Shown: in pieces, positions 17,329-26,801 of the stretch
Layout of the letters: each line of letters opens with the position of its first letter
Position numbering within the stretch: the first letter of the stretch is position 1
Assembly (NCBI RefSeq): GCF_000383855.1
Contig: NZ_KB912877.1
Span: 4,153,226 to 4,217,225, forward strand
Reading direction: 5' to 3'
DNA: 64,000 nucleotides
From: Methylobacter marinus A45
Lineage (GTDB): Bacteria; Pseudomonadota; Gammaproteobacteria; Methylococcales; Methylomonadaceae
Made by a program: the position numbers and the translations under genes
The notes under the pieces: generated by a model
The model's input: the letters and a program-made list of their open reading frames with translations, nothing else
Told to the model about the DNA's origin: nothing
Databases searched by the model: none

Positions 17329-19224
17329 ATGAGCAGTGAATATAACGCGGCGGCCATCGAGGTCTTAAGCGGATTGGAACCGGTGCGTAAACGTCCCGGC
17401 ATGTATACGGATACCACCCGGCCCAACCATCTGGTGCAGGAAGTGGTTGATAACAGTGTTGACGAAGCGATAGCAGGGCATGCCGACAGCATCGACGTCT
17501 TTTTGCATAAAGACGGCGCCGTGTCGGTCGCCGATAACGGTCGGGGGATGCCGGTCGATATCCATCCCGAGCAGGGCATGCCGGGCGTCGAGGTGATCCT
17601 GACCCAATTGCACGCAGGCGGCAAATTCTCCAACAAGAATTATCAGTTTTCCGGCGGCTTGCATGGCGTCGGCGTTTCAGTCGTCAATGCCTTGTCGGAG
17701 AAGTTGGAGATAGAGGTCAAACGCAACGGCAAAGTCTATCGCATGGAATTCGCCAATGGGGACAAGCAGACCGAACTGACCGAAGTCGGAACGGTTGGTC
17801 GCAATAATACCGGCACGTCGGTGAAGTTTTGGCCGAATGAAAAATATTTCGATTCCAGCAAAGTCTCCGTCACCAAATTGAAACAGGTGCTGCGCGCGAA
17901 AGCGGTGTTGTGTCCGGGCCTTAAAATTACGCTGAAGGTCGAGCAACCTGAGGAAGAGATTGTCTGGTGTTACCAGAATGGTTTGCAGGAATATCTGCTG
18001 GACCGTATCGGCGATATCGAGTTTTACCCGCAGCAGCCGTTTATGGGCAATATGGCCGCGAGCCATGAGGCCGTCGAGTGGGGCGTCGTCTGGGCTATCG
18101 AAAATCCTGCTGAGGTGCTGGCCGAGAGCTACGTCAATCTGGTGCCGACGGCGCAGGGCGGCACGCATGTCAACGGTTTGCGGGCCGGTTTGACCGAAGC
18201 GATGCGCGAGTTCTGCGATTTCAGAAACATCCTGCCGCGCGGCGTCAAAGTGGCGCCCGAGGATGTCTGGGAAAACTGCCATTTCGTGCTTTCGGTCAAA
18301 CTGGAAGACCCGCAGTTTTCAGGCCAGACCAAGGAGCGGCTCAGCTCCCGGGAATGCGTGGCTTTCGTGTCCGGCGTGGCCAAGGACAGCTTCAGTTTGT
18401 GGCTGAACCAGCATCCTACCGAAGGCGAGAAAATCGCCGAAATCATTATTTCCAGCGCCCAGAAAAGGCTGCGCTCCAACAAGAAAATAGTCCGCAAGAA
18501 AATCACCGCAGGCCCCGCCTTGCCCGGCAAATTGGCCGACTGTTCGGCGCAGGACATCGCCAGAACCGAACTGTTTCTGGTCGAGGGCGATTCGGCCGGT
18601 GGTTCGGCCAAGCAGGCGCGCGAGCGCGACTTTCAGGCGATCATGCCGTTACGCGGCAAGATCCTCAATACCTGGGAGGTGGAATCGAATCTGGTGATGG
18701 CTTCGCAGGAAGTCCACGATATCGCCGTGGCTTTGGGCATCGAACCCGGCTCCAACGATTTGCAAAACCTGCGTTACGGCAAGGTGTGCATACTGGCTGA
18801 TGCCGATTCCGACGGCAACCACATCGCCACCCTGATCTGCGCCTTGTTCTACCAGCATTTTCCGGCGCTGGTAAAGGCCGGGCACGTGTTCGTGGCCATG
18901 CCGCCCTTGTACCGCATCGATGTCGGCAAAAAAGTGTTCTATGCATTGGACGAGTCCGAGCGGCAGGGCGTACTGGACCGCATCAAGGCCGAAAAGCTCA
19001 AAGGCACGATCAATGTCCAGCGCTTCAAAGGCCTGGGCGAGATGAATCCGAGCCAGTTGCGCGAAACCACCATGAACCCCGATACGCGCCGGCTCGTGCA
19101 GCTGACGGTTCAGGAAGAAGATGACACCACTGCCCAACTGGACTTGCTGCTGGCGAAGAAACGCGCGCAGGACAGGAAGGCGTGGCTGGAGGCCAAAGGC
19201 AATCTGGCGGATATCCAGGTATAG
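17329..19224 (+). CDS. parE: DNA topoisomerase IV subunit B
   Basis: ATPase subunit of topoisomerase IV, which decatenates daughter chromosomes; 631 residues, normal for ParE. The GHKL ATPase shows VVDNSVDEA, DNGRGMP and GGLHGVGVSVVNALS; the TOPRIM domain shows LFLVEGDSAGGSAKQ and ADADSDGNHIATLI. The short length and lack of the GyrB-type insert favour ParE over GyrB, as does the parC gene 2.7 kb downstream. Its end is 4 nt from the convergent aldehyde dehydrogenase gene. Certain at the family level. Confidence 0.96.
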   Translation: MSSEYNAAAIEVLSGLEPVRKRPGMYTDTTRPNHLVQEVVDNSVDEAIAGHADSIDVFLHKDGAVSVADNGRGMPVDIHPEQGMPGVEVILTQLHAGGKFSNKNYQFSGGLHGVGVSVVNALSEKLEIEVKRNGKVYRMEFANGDKQTELTEVGTVGRNNTGTSVKFWPNEKYFDSSKVSVTKLKQVLRAKAVLCPGLKITLKVEQPEEEIVWCYQNGLQEYLLDRIGDIEFYPQQPFMGNMAASHEAVEWGVVWAIENPAEVLAESYVNLVPTAQGGTHVNGLRAGLTEAMREFCDFRNILPRGVKVAPEDVWENCHFVLSVKLEDPQFSGQTKERLSSRECVAFVSGVAKDSFSLWLNQHPTEGEKIAEIIISSAQKRLRSNKKIVRKKITAGPALPGKLADCSAQDIARTELFLVEGDSAGGSAKQARERDFQAIMPLRGKILNTWEVESNLVMASQEVHDIAVALGIEPGSNDLQNLRYGKVCILADADSDGNHIATLICALFYQHFPALVKAGHVFVAMPPLYRIDVGKKVFYALDESERQGVLDRIKAEKLKGTINVQRFKGLGEMNPSQLRETTMNPDTRRLVQLTVQEEDDTTAQLDLLLAKKRAQDRKAWLEAKGNLADIQV

Positions 19225-19228
19225 CCGT

Positions 19229-20659
19229 CTACAAAGCCGGCGAATGGAACACGGCCATTTTCTCGATCTGCATATCGCGGAAGGTGTAGGGAATGCCGCC
19301 GGTTCCATGGCCGGACTCGCGCAGGCCCGCAAACGGCATCCAGTCCACGCGGAAAGCGGTGTGGTCATTGATCAGGACGGTCGATGCCGCCAGTTGCCTG
19401 TAAGCATACAGGGCGGTGTCGATATTTTGCGTGATCATTGAAGCCTGGAAGGCGTAAGGCAGGGCATTGGCCTGTCCGATAGCGTCATCCAGGCTGCTGT
19501 ATGGGTAAACGCAGACGACCGGCCCGAAGACTTCCTGACGGCTGACCTTGCTGGCCGGCGATGCATTCAATAACACTGTCGGTTTGTACAACGAGTCCGA
19601 AAGCCGCTGGCCGCCCGTGACCAGTTCGGCGTTTTCAGTAACGGCTTCGTTTACCCAGGCTTCAATGCGGTCAACTTCGCTATGCCGGATCAGCGGACCG
19701 CAATCCGTGTCCGGATCGGCCGGATCACCGACCGCCATTTGGTCGGCCTGTGCCGCCAGTTCTTCCGCCACTTTTCTCGCGATCGATTCATGCGCATAAA
19801 TGCGCTGCACCGATACGCAAACCTGCCCTGCATGATAAAAGCCGCCTTTGGCCAGCAATGGCAACATCCGTTCGAGGTCGGCGTCTTCAGCGACAATGAC
19901 CGGCGCTACGCCGCCATGTTCCAGCGCGCAGCGCGTACCGGGCGCCAGTTTTGAACGCAGCATCCAGCCGACGCGGGCGCTGCCGATAAAACTTAAAAAG
20001 GCGACGCGCGGATCGGTCGCCAGTTGTTCGACGACCTGAATGTCGTTTTCCAAGACGGGCTGACACCAGAGATCGGGCAGGCCCGCTTCACGCAGGATCT
20101 CCACCAGCATAAAGGCCGACAAAGGCGTCTCGCGCGCCGGCTTGATGGCGACAGGACAGCCGGCGGCGATAGCAGGGCCTACCTGATGGACAATCAGATT
20201 GATCGGATGGTTGAAGGCGCTGATCGCCACAACAGGACCAATGGGTTCCCTGTGCGTAAAAGCCAGCCGATGCATGGAGGCCGGGTTCAACTGCATCGGA
20301 ACTTCCGTTCCGCGTTCCGTGCGGAGGCATTCGACACAGATCCTGAGGCTGTCGAGCGCCCTCGTCAGTTCGATCTGAGTATCCTGATAAGGCTTGCCGC
20401 CTTCAGCCACCGCGGTGGCGATTAATGATTCGGTCTGCGTCTGCATGAGTGCGATCGCTCGTTCCAGAATGGCGATGCGTTCATGGGCTGGCAGCCAGCT
20501 TTTGCGGTCCTGAAACAGCGCATGCATGTTTTTCAATGCCTGTTCGGCTCCGGATGAATCAATGGCTTCAACGGAACCCACAAGCCGCTCGTCATAAGGC
20601 GAGAAGACTTCAACGATGCCGGCCGGAGCGGCGCCAGGTACTTTGATGGGATAGTGCAT
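19229..20659 (-). CDS. NAD(P)-dependent aldehyde dehydrogenase family protein
   Basis: Aldehyde dehydrogenase of 476 residues. The catalytic set is complete: Asn150 in SAFNHP, Glu247 in LEHGG, and nucleophile Cys281 in HAGQVC; the cofactor-binding FIGSARVG (224-231) and a late EVFGPVV are present. It resembles lactaldehyde/succinate-semialdehyde-type and phosphorylating-context ALDHs, but substrate cannot be told from sequence. The ATG at 20657-20659 has AAGGA seven bases upstream and is preferred to one 21 nt earlier. It lies between parE and parC on the opposite strand, which suggests insertion into an older parE-parC neighbourhood. Confidence 0.88.
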   Translation of the reverse strand: MHYPIKVPGAAPAGIVEVFSPYDERLVGSVEAIDSSGAEQALKNMHALFQDRKSWLPAHERIAILERAIALMQTQTESLIATAVAEGGKPYQDTQIELTRALDSLRICVECLRTERGTEVPMQLNPASMHRLAFTHREPIGPVVAISAFNHPINLIVHQVGPAIAAGCPVAIKPARETPLSAFMLVEILREAGLPDLWCQPVLENDIQVVEQLATDPRVAFLSFIGSARVGWMLRSKLAPGTRCALEHGGVAPVIVAEDADLERMLPLLAKGGFYHAGQVCVSVQRIYAHESIARKVAEELAAQADQMAVGDPADPDTDCGPLIRHSEVDRIEAWVNEAVTENAELVTGGQRLSDSLYKPTVLLNASPASKVSRQEVFGPVVCVYPYSSLDDAIGQANALPYAFQASMITQNIDTALYAYRQLAASTVLINDHTAFRVDWMPFAGLRESGHGTGGIPYTFRDMQIEKMAVFHSPAL

Positions 20660-20861
20660 AAGTAATTCCTTTTGGATCATGGCATTAGCATTTTTTCTTT
20701 TAGACAGGCCAAAAGCAATAGGTGCTGCCGCTTATGATAACGGGATTATTTTAACGGCCTCGGTTCTTAATGAACTGGCGCCCGGCTTTAAAATGATTAC
20801 AATGTCGGCTTTTTTTCCAGCTTGCCTGGAGTCAGCAATAACATCACGAGAAGTACAAATT

Positions 20862-21212
20862 ATGAGTAGTGAGCAAGCAATCAACAGCGCATCGTCCAGC
20901 GATATTTTTTCCTCGACCTTTATGATCGGCAATGTGGGCGCCCCGTTTATCATTGGCTTGGCTGTCGGCTATTTCGCCAAGAAAATGCTGAAGCTGGCGC
21001 TGTTCATGGGAGGCGCGGCGGTTGTGCTGCTGTTCGCCTCCGAATATTACGGTGTCGTCAGTATCAGCGATGCCCACTTGCAGAGCGCGGCCAGCGCGGC
21101 AACCGATGCCGCGCAGCAATCCGGCACTTTCCTGATGGATCGGCTATCGAATATTACCAGTAAGGGAGCCAGCGGCGCCGCCGGTTTTTATTTCGGCCTG
21201 AAAATCGGCTGA
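20862..21212 (+). CDS. Small membrane protein, FUN14-like
   Basis: Protein of 116 residues with two adjacent hydrophobic segments (GAPFIIGLAVGYFAKKML and LALFMGGAAVVLLFASEYYG), an alanine-rich amphipathic stretch and a glycine-rich end (GASGAAGFYFGLKIG). The GYFAKKMLKLALF...EYYGVV pattern resembles FUN14-domain proteins, small membrane proteins found in many bacteria with no settled function. The ATG at 20862 follows GAGAAG; a longer frame from 20679 would overlap the promoter of the divergent aldehyde dehydrogenase. Function unknown. Confidence 0.65.
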   Translation: MSSEQAINSASSSDIFSSTFMIGNVGAPFIIGLAVGYFAKKMLKLALFMGGAAVVLLFASEYYGVVSISDAHLQSAASAATDAAQQSGTFLMDRLSNITSKGASGAAGFYFGLKIG

Positions 21213-21395
21213 TAGATAGAGTCGACTCATAGCAAGCCCGGTGGAGCCAGTTTCATTCGTAGCACCGGTTATGAAAGGGCTTCAGTGTAGAATAGCCCTT
21301 CCTGAAGGTAAGGCGGTTTTCATTAGGGCATTTTTCAAAATTGTCCCTGCCATCAAACAAGGCTGCAAAGTCTTATTGAGTCGAGTCAATAAATC

Positions 21396-21893
21396 ATGAA
21401 TAAACAAGAAAAGTCGTTGGCCATGACGGTGTTGATGACCCCGGATATGGCGAATTTTTCCGGCAATGTACACGGCGGTGCCTTATTGAAGTTATTGGAT
21501 CAGGTGGCCTACGCCTGCGCGGCGAAATATTGCAAGAGCTATGTCGTGACCGCATCGCTGGATCATGTTTTCTTTAAACAGATGATCAAGGTCGGCGAAC
21601 TGGTGACTTTCAATGCCCATGTCAATTATGTGGGGCGCTCCTCGATGGAAATCGGCGTCAAGGTCGTGGCCGAGAATCTGATGACGGAAGAGAAAAGGCA
21701 TACCAATTCCTGCTATTTCACCATGGTGGCCGTCGATGAACAGGGCAAACCCAAACAAATACCGAAACTACAGATAGAGAACGAAGTGGAAAAAAGATTA
21801 TTTGAAGCCGCGGAAATGCGCAAAAAAATGCGTCAGGAATTCATGGAAAAGAGCCGCGCGTTACATGTCGATTTGCCAAAGGATGAATTGTGA
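21396..21893 (+). CDS. Acyl-CoA thioesterase (hotdog fold, YciA/BACH type)
   Basis: Hydrolyses acyl-CoA to free acid and CoA. The 165-residue single hotdog domain has the family signature [20 protein letters not shown], with the catalytic-region Asn/His/Gly and Asp, and the strand [17 protein letters not shown]. The lysine/glutamate-rich C-terminus may form a coiled coil. It overlaps the parC GTG by 4 nt (GTGA), so the two are probably translated together, though their functions have no obvious link. Chain-length preference is unknown. Confidence 0.9.
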   Translation: MNKQEKSLAMTVLMTPDMANFSGNVHGGALLKLLDQVAYACAAKYCKSYVVTASLDHVFFKQMIKVGELVTFNAHVNYVGRSSMEIGVKVVAENLMTEEKRHTNSCYFTMVAVDEQGKPKQIPKLQIENEVEKRLFEAAEMRKKMRQEFMEKSRALHVDLPKDEL

Positions 21894-24127
21894 TTGTGGG
21901 TATACAAGAGAATTACGAACAACTGCCGTTAAAGCATTTTGCCGAGAAAGCCTACCTGGATTACTCCATGTATGTGATTCTGGACCGGGCTTTGCCGCAT
22001 ATCGCCGACGGCCTGAAACCGGTACAACGGCGCATCGTTTACGCGATGTCGGAGCTGGGCCTGACGGCGGCGGCGAAATACAAAAAATCGGCCAGAACGG
22101 TCGGGGACGTGCTCGGTAAATACCATCCGCACGGCGATTCGGCCTGCTACGAAGCCATGGTGCTGATGGCGCAGGATTTTTCCTACCGCTATCCGCTGAT
22201 CGACGGGCAGGGCAACTGGGGCTCGCCGGACGACCCGAAATCGTTTGCGGCCATGCGTTACACCGAATCGCGGCTGACGCCTTATGCGCAGACCCTGCTG
22301 AGCGAGTTGGGGCAGGGCACGGTCGATTGGACCGACAATTTCGACGGCACGCTGAAAGAGCCGGTTTTACTGCCGGCAAGACTGCCGAACGTGCTGCTGA
22401 ACGGCACGATGGGCATCGCCGTCGGCATGGCGACCGACATTCCGCCGCACAATCTGCGCGAAGTGACCAATGCCTGCATCGAGCTGCTGGATGATCCCGA
22501 TTGCCCGACGGAGGCCATTTTCAGCCATATTAAAGGCCCTGATTATCCGACCGATGCCGAAATCATCACGCCCGCCGAGGAGATACGGAAAATGTATGTC
22601 AGCGGCGGCGGCTCGGTAAAAATGCGCGCCAGATACGAGCTGGAAGACGGCAATATCGTCATCACGGCCTTGCCGCATCAGGTATCCGGCGCCAAATTGA
22701 TGGAGCAGATCGCGGCGCAAATGCTGGCCAAAAAACTGCCGATGATCGAGGACCTGAGGGACGAGTCGGACCATGAAAATCCGACCCGTCTGCTGGTCAT
22801 ACCGAAGTCGAAACGGCTCGATGTCGGGGCGGTCATGTCGCATCTGTTTGCCACGACAGACCTGGAAAGAAGCTATCGCGTCAATATGAACATGATCGGT
22901 CTGGACGGCCGGCCGCAGGTCAAGGGGCTCAGAGACATCCTGACCGAATGGCTGACGTTCCGTACCGAGACGGTCCGGCGCCGGCTTCAGCACCGGCTCG
23001 ACAAGGTTCTGGCGCGGTTGCACATTCTGGACGGCTTGCTGATCGCCTACCTGAATATCGATGAAGTCATCGCCATTATTCGCAATGAGGACCATCCCAA
23101 GCCGGTGCTGATGGCGCGGTTCGGGCTCAGTGATCTGCAGGCCGAAGCGATTCTCGAATTAAAATTGCGGCATCTGGCCAAACTGGAAGAGATGAAAATC
23201 CGCGGCGAGCAGGATGAATTGGAAAAAGAGCGGGCCGCGCTGGAGAAAACCCTCGGTTCCAAAAAATTGCTCAACCGCCTGATCAGAAAAGAACTGGAGC
23301 GCGATGCCGAGAAATACGGTGATGACCGTCGCTCGCCGATCGTCGAACGACAGGCCGCGCAGGCGCTGGATACGACCGAGCTGATCGCCAATGAACCATT
23401 GACGGTCATTCTCTCGCAGAAAGGCTGGATCAGGGCGGCCAAGGGGCACGATATCGATGTGACCAGTCTGAACTATCGCTCCGGCGACGGTTTTCTCGAT
23501 GCGGTCAGGACCCGGACGACCCAGCCGGTATATCTGCTCGATTCAACCGGCCGGGCTTACAGCACCTCCGCGCATGACCTGCCGTCGGCCCGAACCCAGG
23601 GCGAGCCGCTGACGGGCCGCCTTAATCCGCCGGCCGGCGCCTACTTCACGCATCTGCTTGCAGGCAGCCCCGACGACTGGTATGTGCTGGCCAGCAATGC
23701 CGGCTACGGCTTCCGGGTACAGCTCAAGGAGCTGTTGAGCAAGAACAAAGCCGGCAAGACGCTGATTACGCTGCCGTATGGCGCCAAGGTTTTAAAGCCC
23801 GCACCGGTCCGCCATGAATCCGATCTGCTTGCCGCCGTCACCCAGCAGGGCCGGTTGCTGATTTTTCCGGTCGCCGAGCTGCCGGCGCTGGCAAAAGGCA
23901 AAGGCAACAAACTGATCCAGATTCCAACGGCTGATCTGGCCGCGGGCAAGGATCAGGTGATGGCAGTGACTGCGCTCCCGGAAAACGGCCAGCTGAAAGT
24001 GCTGTCGGGCAAGCGCCATATAACGCTGAAGCCGGCCGATATCGAGCATTACTCAGGCAGCCGCGCCAACAGGGGAACGGCTTTGCCGAGGGGCTTTCAG
24101 CGGGTTGACGGAATGGAATGTGAGTGA
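21890..24127 (+). CDS. parC: DNA topoisomerase IV subunit A
   Basis: Breakage-rejoining subunit of topoisomerase IV, 745 residues. Active-site Tyr124 lies in AMRYTESRL; the winged-helix region [16 protein letters not shown] and [19 protein letters not shown] precede the coiled-coil arm (about 400-470), and a ParC-type beta-pinwheel fills the C-terminus. The start is GTG at 21890, overlapping the thioesterase stop; a second GTG six bases on is also possible. The residues SACYEA correspond to the quinolone-determining region and look like a ParC rather than GyrA. Length and the separate parE support ParC. Confidence 0.95.
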   Translation: MIVGIQENYEQLPLKHFAEKAYLDYSMYVILDRALPHIADGLKPVQRRIVYAMSELGLTAAAKYKKSARTVGDVLGKYHPHGDSACYEAMVLMAQDFSYRYPLIDGQGNWGSPDDPKSFAAMRYTESRLTPYAQTLLSELGQGTVDWTDNFDGTLKEPVLLPARLPNVLLNGTMGIAVGMATDIPPHNLREVTNACIELLDDPDCPTEAIFSHIKGPDYPTDAEIITPAEEIRKMYVSGGGSVKMRARYELEDGNIVITALPHQVSGAKLMEQIAAQMLAKKLPMIEDLRDESDHENPTRLLVIPKSKRLDVGAVMSHLFATTDLERSYRVNMNMIGLDGRPQVKGLRDILTEWLTFRTETVRRRLQHRLDKVLARLHILDGLLIAYLNIDEVIAIIRNEDHPKPVLMARFGLSDLQAEAILELKLRHLAKLEEMKIRGEQDELEKERAALEKTLGSKKLLNRLIRKELERDAEKYGDDRRSPIVERQAAQALDTTELIANEPLTVILSQKGWIRAAKGHDIDVTSLNYRSGDGFLDAVRTRTTQPVYLLDSTGRAYSTSAHDLPSARTQGEPLTGRLNPPAGAYFTHLLAGSPDDWYVLASNAGYGFRVQLKELLSKNKAGKTLITLPYGAKVLKPAPVRHESDLLAAVTQQGRLLIFPVAELPALAKGKGNKLIQIPTADLAAGKDQVMAVTALPENGQLKVLSGKRHITLKPADIEHYSGSRANRGTALPRGFQRVDGMECE

Positions 24128-24516
24128 GCTGCTATGCAATCGTAGGTTACGCTGTAACCGACATTCCGCAACCAATGTAGGGGCGGACCTGCGTGTCCGC
24201 CTTGTTTCGGGTGCACAACGGGTTATCGGAGAACCGTTGGGCAAGGGCGAACACACAGGTTCGCCCCTATGTGTCTGTGCATTTTACGGTATCAGGGCTC
24301 AATCATCCCCGAAACCAGACCAAGATGATGAATGACTCGGCTGTAATAGGCTTCTTAGGTCAAATTTTGCTGCGGAATGTAGGCTGAAAATTTTACTCGT
24401 CAGAACAAGGCTGACTAAAGAAGGCAGGCGTTCCAGGCGATGCAGTGAAGCGCATCGCGCGCGATGGATGCGCCTCCTGTCGTCGCCACATCCTATGTGG
24501 CAGATATATTTTGTAG
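24128..24516. repeat. Gene-free tract with REP/MITE-like palindromic repeats
   Basis: No gene is supported here. The core, 24177-24269, has outer arms (24177-24201 and 24245-24269) that are imperfect inverted copies, each itself a hairpin such as GGCGGAC...GTCCGCC, around an inner hairpin CAACGGGTT...AACCGTTG. Just upstream GGTTACGCTGTAACC (about 24145-24159) forms another small hairpin. Near the end GCCACA/TGTGGC (24485-24501) pairs across five bases. The nested symmetry is that of a non-autonomous palindromic element or REP cluster. Confidence 0.6.
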
Positions 24517-25290
24517 CTAATACCTGTGCTTATTCCTGACCGGCGTGATGGCAAACATGATCAAAAATCCGATGCCGGCAACAATGGCCAGCCACTTTGA
24601 CAGGTCATATAACCGGCGTGACTTGCGGTTGGCTTTCTTGATGATCTTGAAATCGTCCAGATAAATCGTTTCGCAGGCGCCGTTGCCGGTGTCGTCGCGG
24701 ACGATGCTGGTGCCGCGCTGAAAGCCGTTGGCTTTATTGGAATAACTCGCCAGAACGCCTTTCAGGCGGATATGATCGCCGGGTTCGGCGGACATCAAGA
24801 CGCTTTTGACGTCGTCGCTATCGGTCAGCAGATGGTTATTGGACAGCGCATTCATTCTAAACAGGGCGCCGATCGCGTTATCGGGCCAGGATGCCCAGCA
24901 GGTCCAGCTGTCATTGTTGAAGGTCATGCTCTTGTAAACGCCTGACTCGACATTTCCGCCCCAGATCACGCAGAGATCGCGCAGATTGATAAAATCCTTC
25001 CAGCGTTTGTGATGCCAAACATCGCTGAAATCATCGGAGTCGTGGTAGCTGACGACGACGCCATCAAGCTCATAGCTGAATTCTGGCTGGATGGTATATT
25101 CCTGACCGTTGACTCTTGTTATAAACGCTTGCTCGGGAATACGCGTCTGTCTGGGCGCTTCAAGATGGTCCAGATCATAATACGAGGGGTCGGGCAGTTC
25201 GTTCTTGTAGAAAGCAGTGATACCCATCGTCGATAGGCTGAGCATGAAAAGCCATTTGAACAGGCGTTCAAAAACGGAAGAAAGCGGCAT
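24517..25290 (-). CDS. Predicted membrane-anchored protein with large periplasmic domain, unknown
   Basis: Protein of 257 residues not assigned to a family with confidence. An N-terminal helix (about 8-26) and a C-terminal helix (about 232-252, LAIVAGIGFLIMFAI) bracket a domain of about 200 residues that would lie outside the cytoplasm. The domain has paired cysteines (LCVIWGG and SWTCWASWPD) and a beta-rich section PGDHIRLKGVLASYSN that recalls an OB-like fold, followed by TGNGACETIYLDDFKII. It is transcribed away from parC with lpd downstream by 43 nt on the same strand, but upstream in transcription order is lpd, so it may be separate. Function unknown. Confidence 0.7.
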   Translation of the reverse strand: MPLSSVFERLFKWLFMLSLSTMGITAFYKNELPDPSYYDLDHLEAPRQTRIPEQAFITRVNGQEYTIQPEFSYELDGVVVSYHDSDDFSDVWHHKRWKDFINLRDLCVIWGGNVESGVYKSMTFNNDSWTCWASWPDNAIGALFRMNALSNNHLLTDSDDVKSVLMSAEPGDHIRLKGVLASYSNKANGFQRGTSIVRDDTGNGACETIYLDDFKIIKKANRKSRRLYDLSKWLAIVAGIGFLIMFAITPVRNKHRY

Positions 25291-25333
25291 GATAATTTCC
25301 TTATGTAACGCAGTAGGGCGTGCTGATGTGTCC

Positions 25334-26788
25334 TTACGGTATCAGTCTGCCTGCCGGCAAATGCAATGTCCGCTTATCAAGCGCTAAGGCGGCTTCATGC
25401 AGGGATTCTGAAATGGTCGGGTGCGCGTGTATGGTTCTGGCCAAATCTTCACTGCTGGCGGAGAACTCCATGGCCAGCACGGCTTCGGCGATCAGTTCGG
25501 AAGCATGGGCGCCAATGATATGAACGCCGAGTATGGTGTCGGTATCGGCATGGGCAATGATTTTAACCAAGCCATCGGGGGAGCCCTTGACGTGAGACCG
25601 GGTGGAGGCCGTCAACGGGAAAGTCCCGATCTTGATATTCTCGCCTATGGCTCTCAAGGCCTGTTCGGTCTGGCCGACCCAGGCAATTTCGGGTTCGGTA
25701 TAAATAACGCTGGGCAGGATGTCATAGTTAATCGGAGTGTGAATGCCGGCAATCTGTTCGGCGACAAAGACGCCTTCTTCTATGCCTTTATGGGCCAGCA
25801 TGGGGCCGAGCAAGGTCAGGTCGCCTATCGCATAAACACCAGGCAGGGTAGTCCGGCAGTTTTCGTCGACATGAATAAAACTGTTTTCGTCGAGCACTAA
25901 ATTGGTTTCCGCGGTAGCCAGGTTTTCGGTATTAGGCTTCCGGCCCGATGCGACGATCAGTTTGTCCACGCGCAGGCAATGCTGGCCTTCATTATCCTGG
26001 TATTCAACGCTAACTTTCTTATGGCTTTTTTTAGCGGAGATGACCCGTGCGCCCAAACGCATGTCCAGGCCCTGTTGTGTATAGATGCGATAGGCCTCGC
26101 GTGAAATCTGCTGATCGGTCAGGGTTAAAAAGTTTTCCTGAGCTTCCAGCAGAATGACTTCCGAGCCCAGCCTGCTCCATATACTGGCCAACTCAAGACC
26201 AATGACGCCGGCACCGATGATGCCCATTTTTTTGGGTACGCTGTCAAGGTTTAAGGCGGCGGTGGAATCGATGATGAATTCGTTGTCGATCGGGGCGCAG
26301 GGCAGGTCGACCGACGAAGAGCCGGCGGCCAGAATAATATTCCCGGACTGAATGACTGACGGTGCCGAATGGTCGAGCGGGGTTATTTCCACCTGGCGCG
26401 CATTGAGCAGTTTGGCATGGGCATGGATACGGGTAATGCCGTGATAAGTAAATATATCGGCGATTTTAGCGCTGAGCGTCTCAATGATTTTGTTTTTTCG
26501 CTGCATCATTTGTCCGATATCCAGGGATATATTTTCGACATGTATGCCGTGTTTGCCTATTTCATGATTCAACAAATGATAAATTTTCGCCGACTCGAGC
26601 AATGCTATCGAGGAAACGCAGCCGGCATTAAGGTAAGTGCCACCCAGGCTGCTCTGGCGCTTATTATTGCTCCAGTTGTCGATGCAGGCCGTTTTTAAAC
26701 CAAGCTGAGCGCATCGGATGGCGCTGACATAGCCCGCGGGCCCGGCACCGATAACGATGACATCATAATGTGGGTGTTGTTTTGACAT
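25334..26788 (-). CDS. lpd: Dihydrolipoyl dehydrogenase (E3) with an altered redox-active site
   Basis: Flavoprotein E3 of 484 residues, third gene of the sucA-sucB-lpd operon (13 nt after sucB). FAD-binding GAGPAGYVSAIRCAQLG (14-30), NAD-binding GAGVIGLELASIWSRLG, the second FAD contact VYAIGDLT and the C-terminal catalytic pair His456/Glu461 in HPTISE are all present. The redox-disulfide segment, normally GGTCLNVGCIPSKALL, reads GGTYLNAGCVSSIALL: the first cysteine is Tyr52 (codon TAC, 26633-26635), Cys57 remains, and the usual lysine is Ile61 (26606-26608). Without the disulfide the normal E3 reaction should fail. Either the gene product is inactive or does something else, or another lpd serves the complex. 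Confidence 0.9.
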   Translation of the reverse strand: MSKQHPHYDVIVIGAGPAGYVSAIRCAQLGLKTACIDNWSNNKRQSSLGGTYLNAGCVSSIALLESAKIYHLLNHEIGKHGIHVENISLDIGQMMQRKNKIIETLSAKIADIFTYHGITRIHAHAKLLNARQVEITPLDHSAPSVIQSGNIILAAGSSSVDLPCAPIDNEFIIDSTAALNLDSVPKKMGIIGAGVIGLELASIWSRLGSEVILLEAQENFLTLTDQQISREAYRIYTQQGLDMRLGARVISAKKSHKKVSVEYQDNEGQHCLRVDKLIVASGRKPNTENLATAETNLVLDENSFIHVDENCRTTLPGVYAIGDLTLLGPMLAHKGIEEGVFVAEQIAGIHTPINYDILPSVIYTEPEIAWVGQTEQALRAIGENIKIGTFPLTASTRSHVKGSPDGLVKIIAHADTDTILGVHIIGAHASELIAEAVLAMEFSASSEDLARTIHAHPTISESLHEAALALDKRTLHLPAGRLIP

Positions 26789-26801
26789 AACTATTGCCTT
26801 C

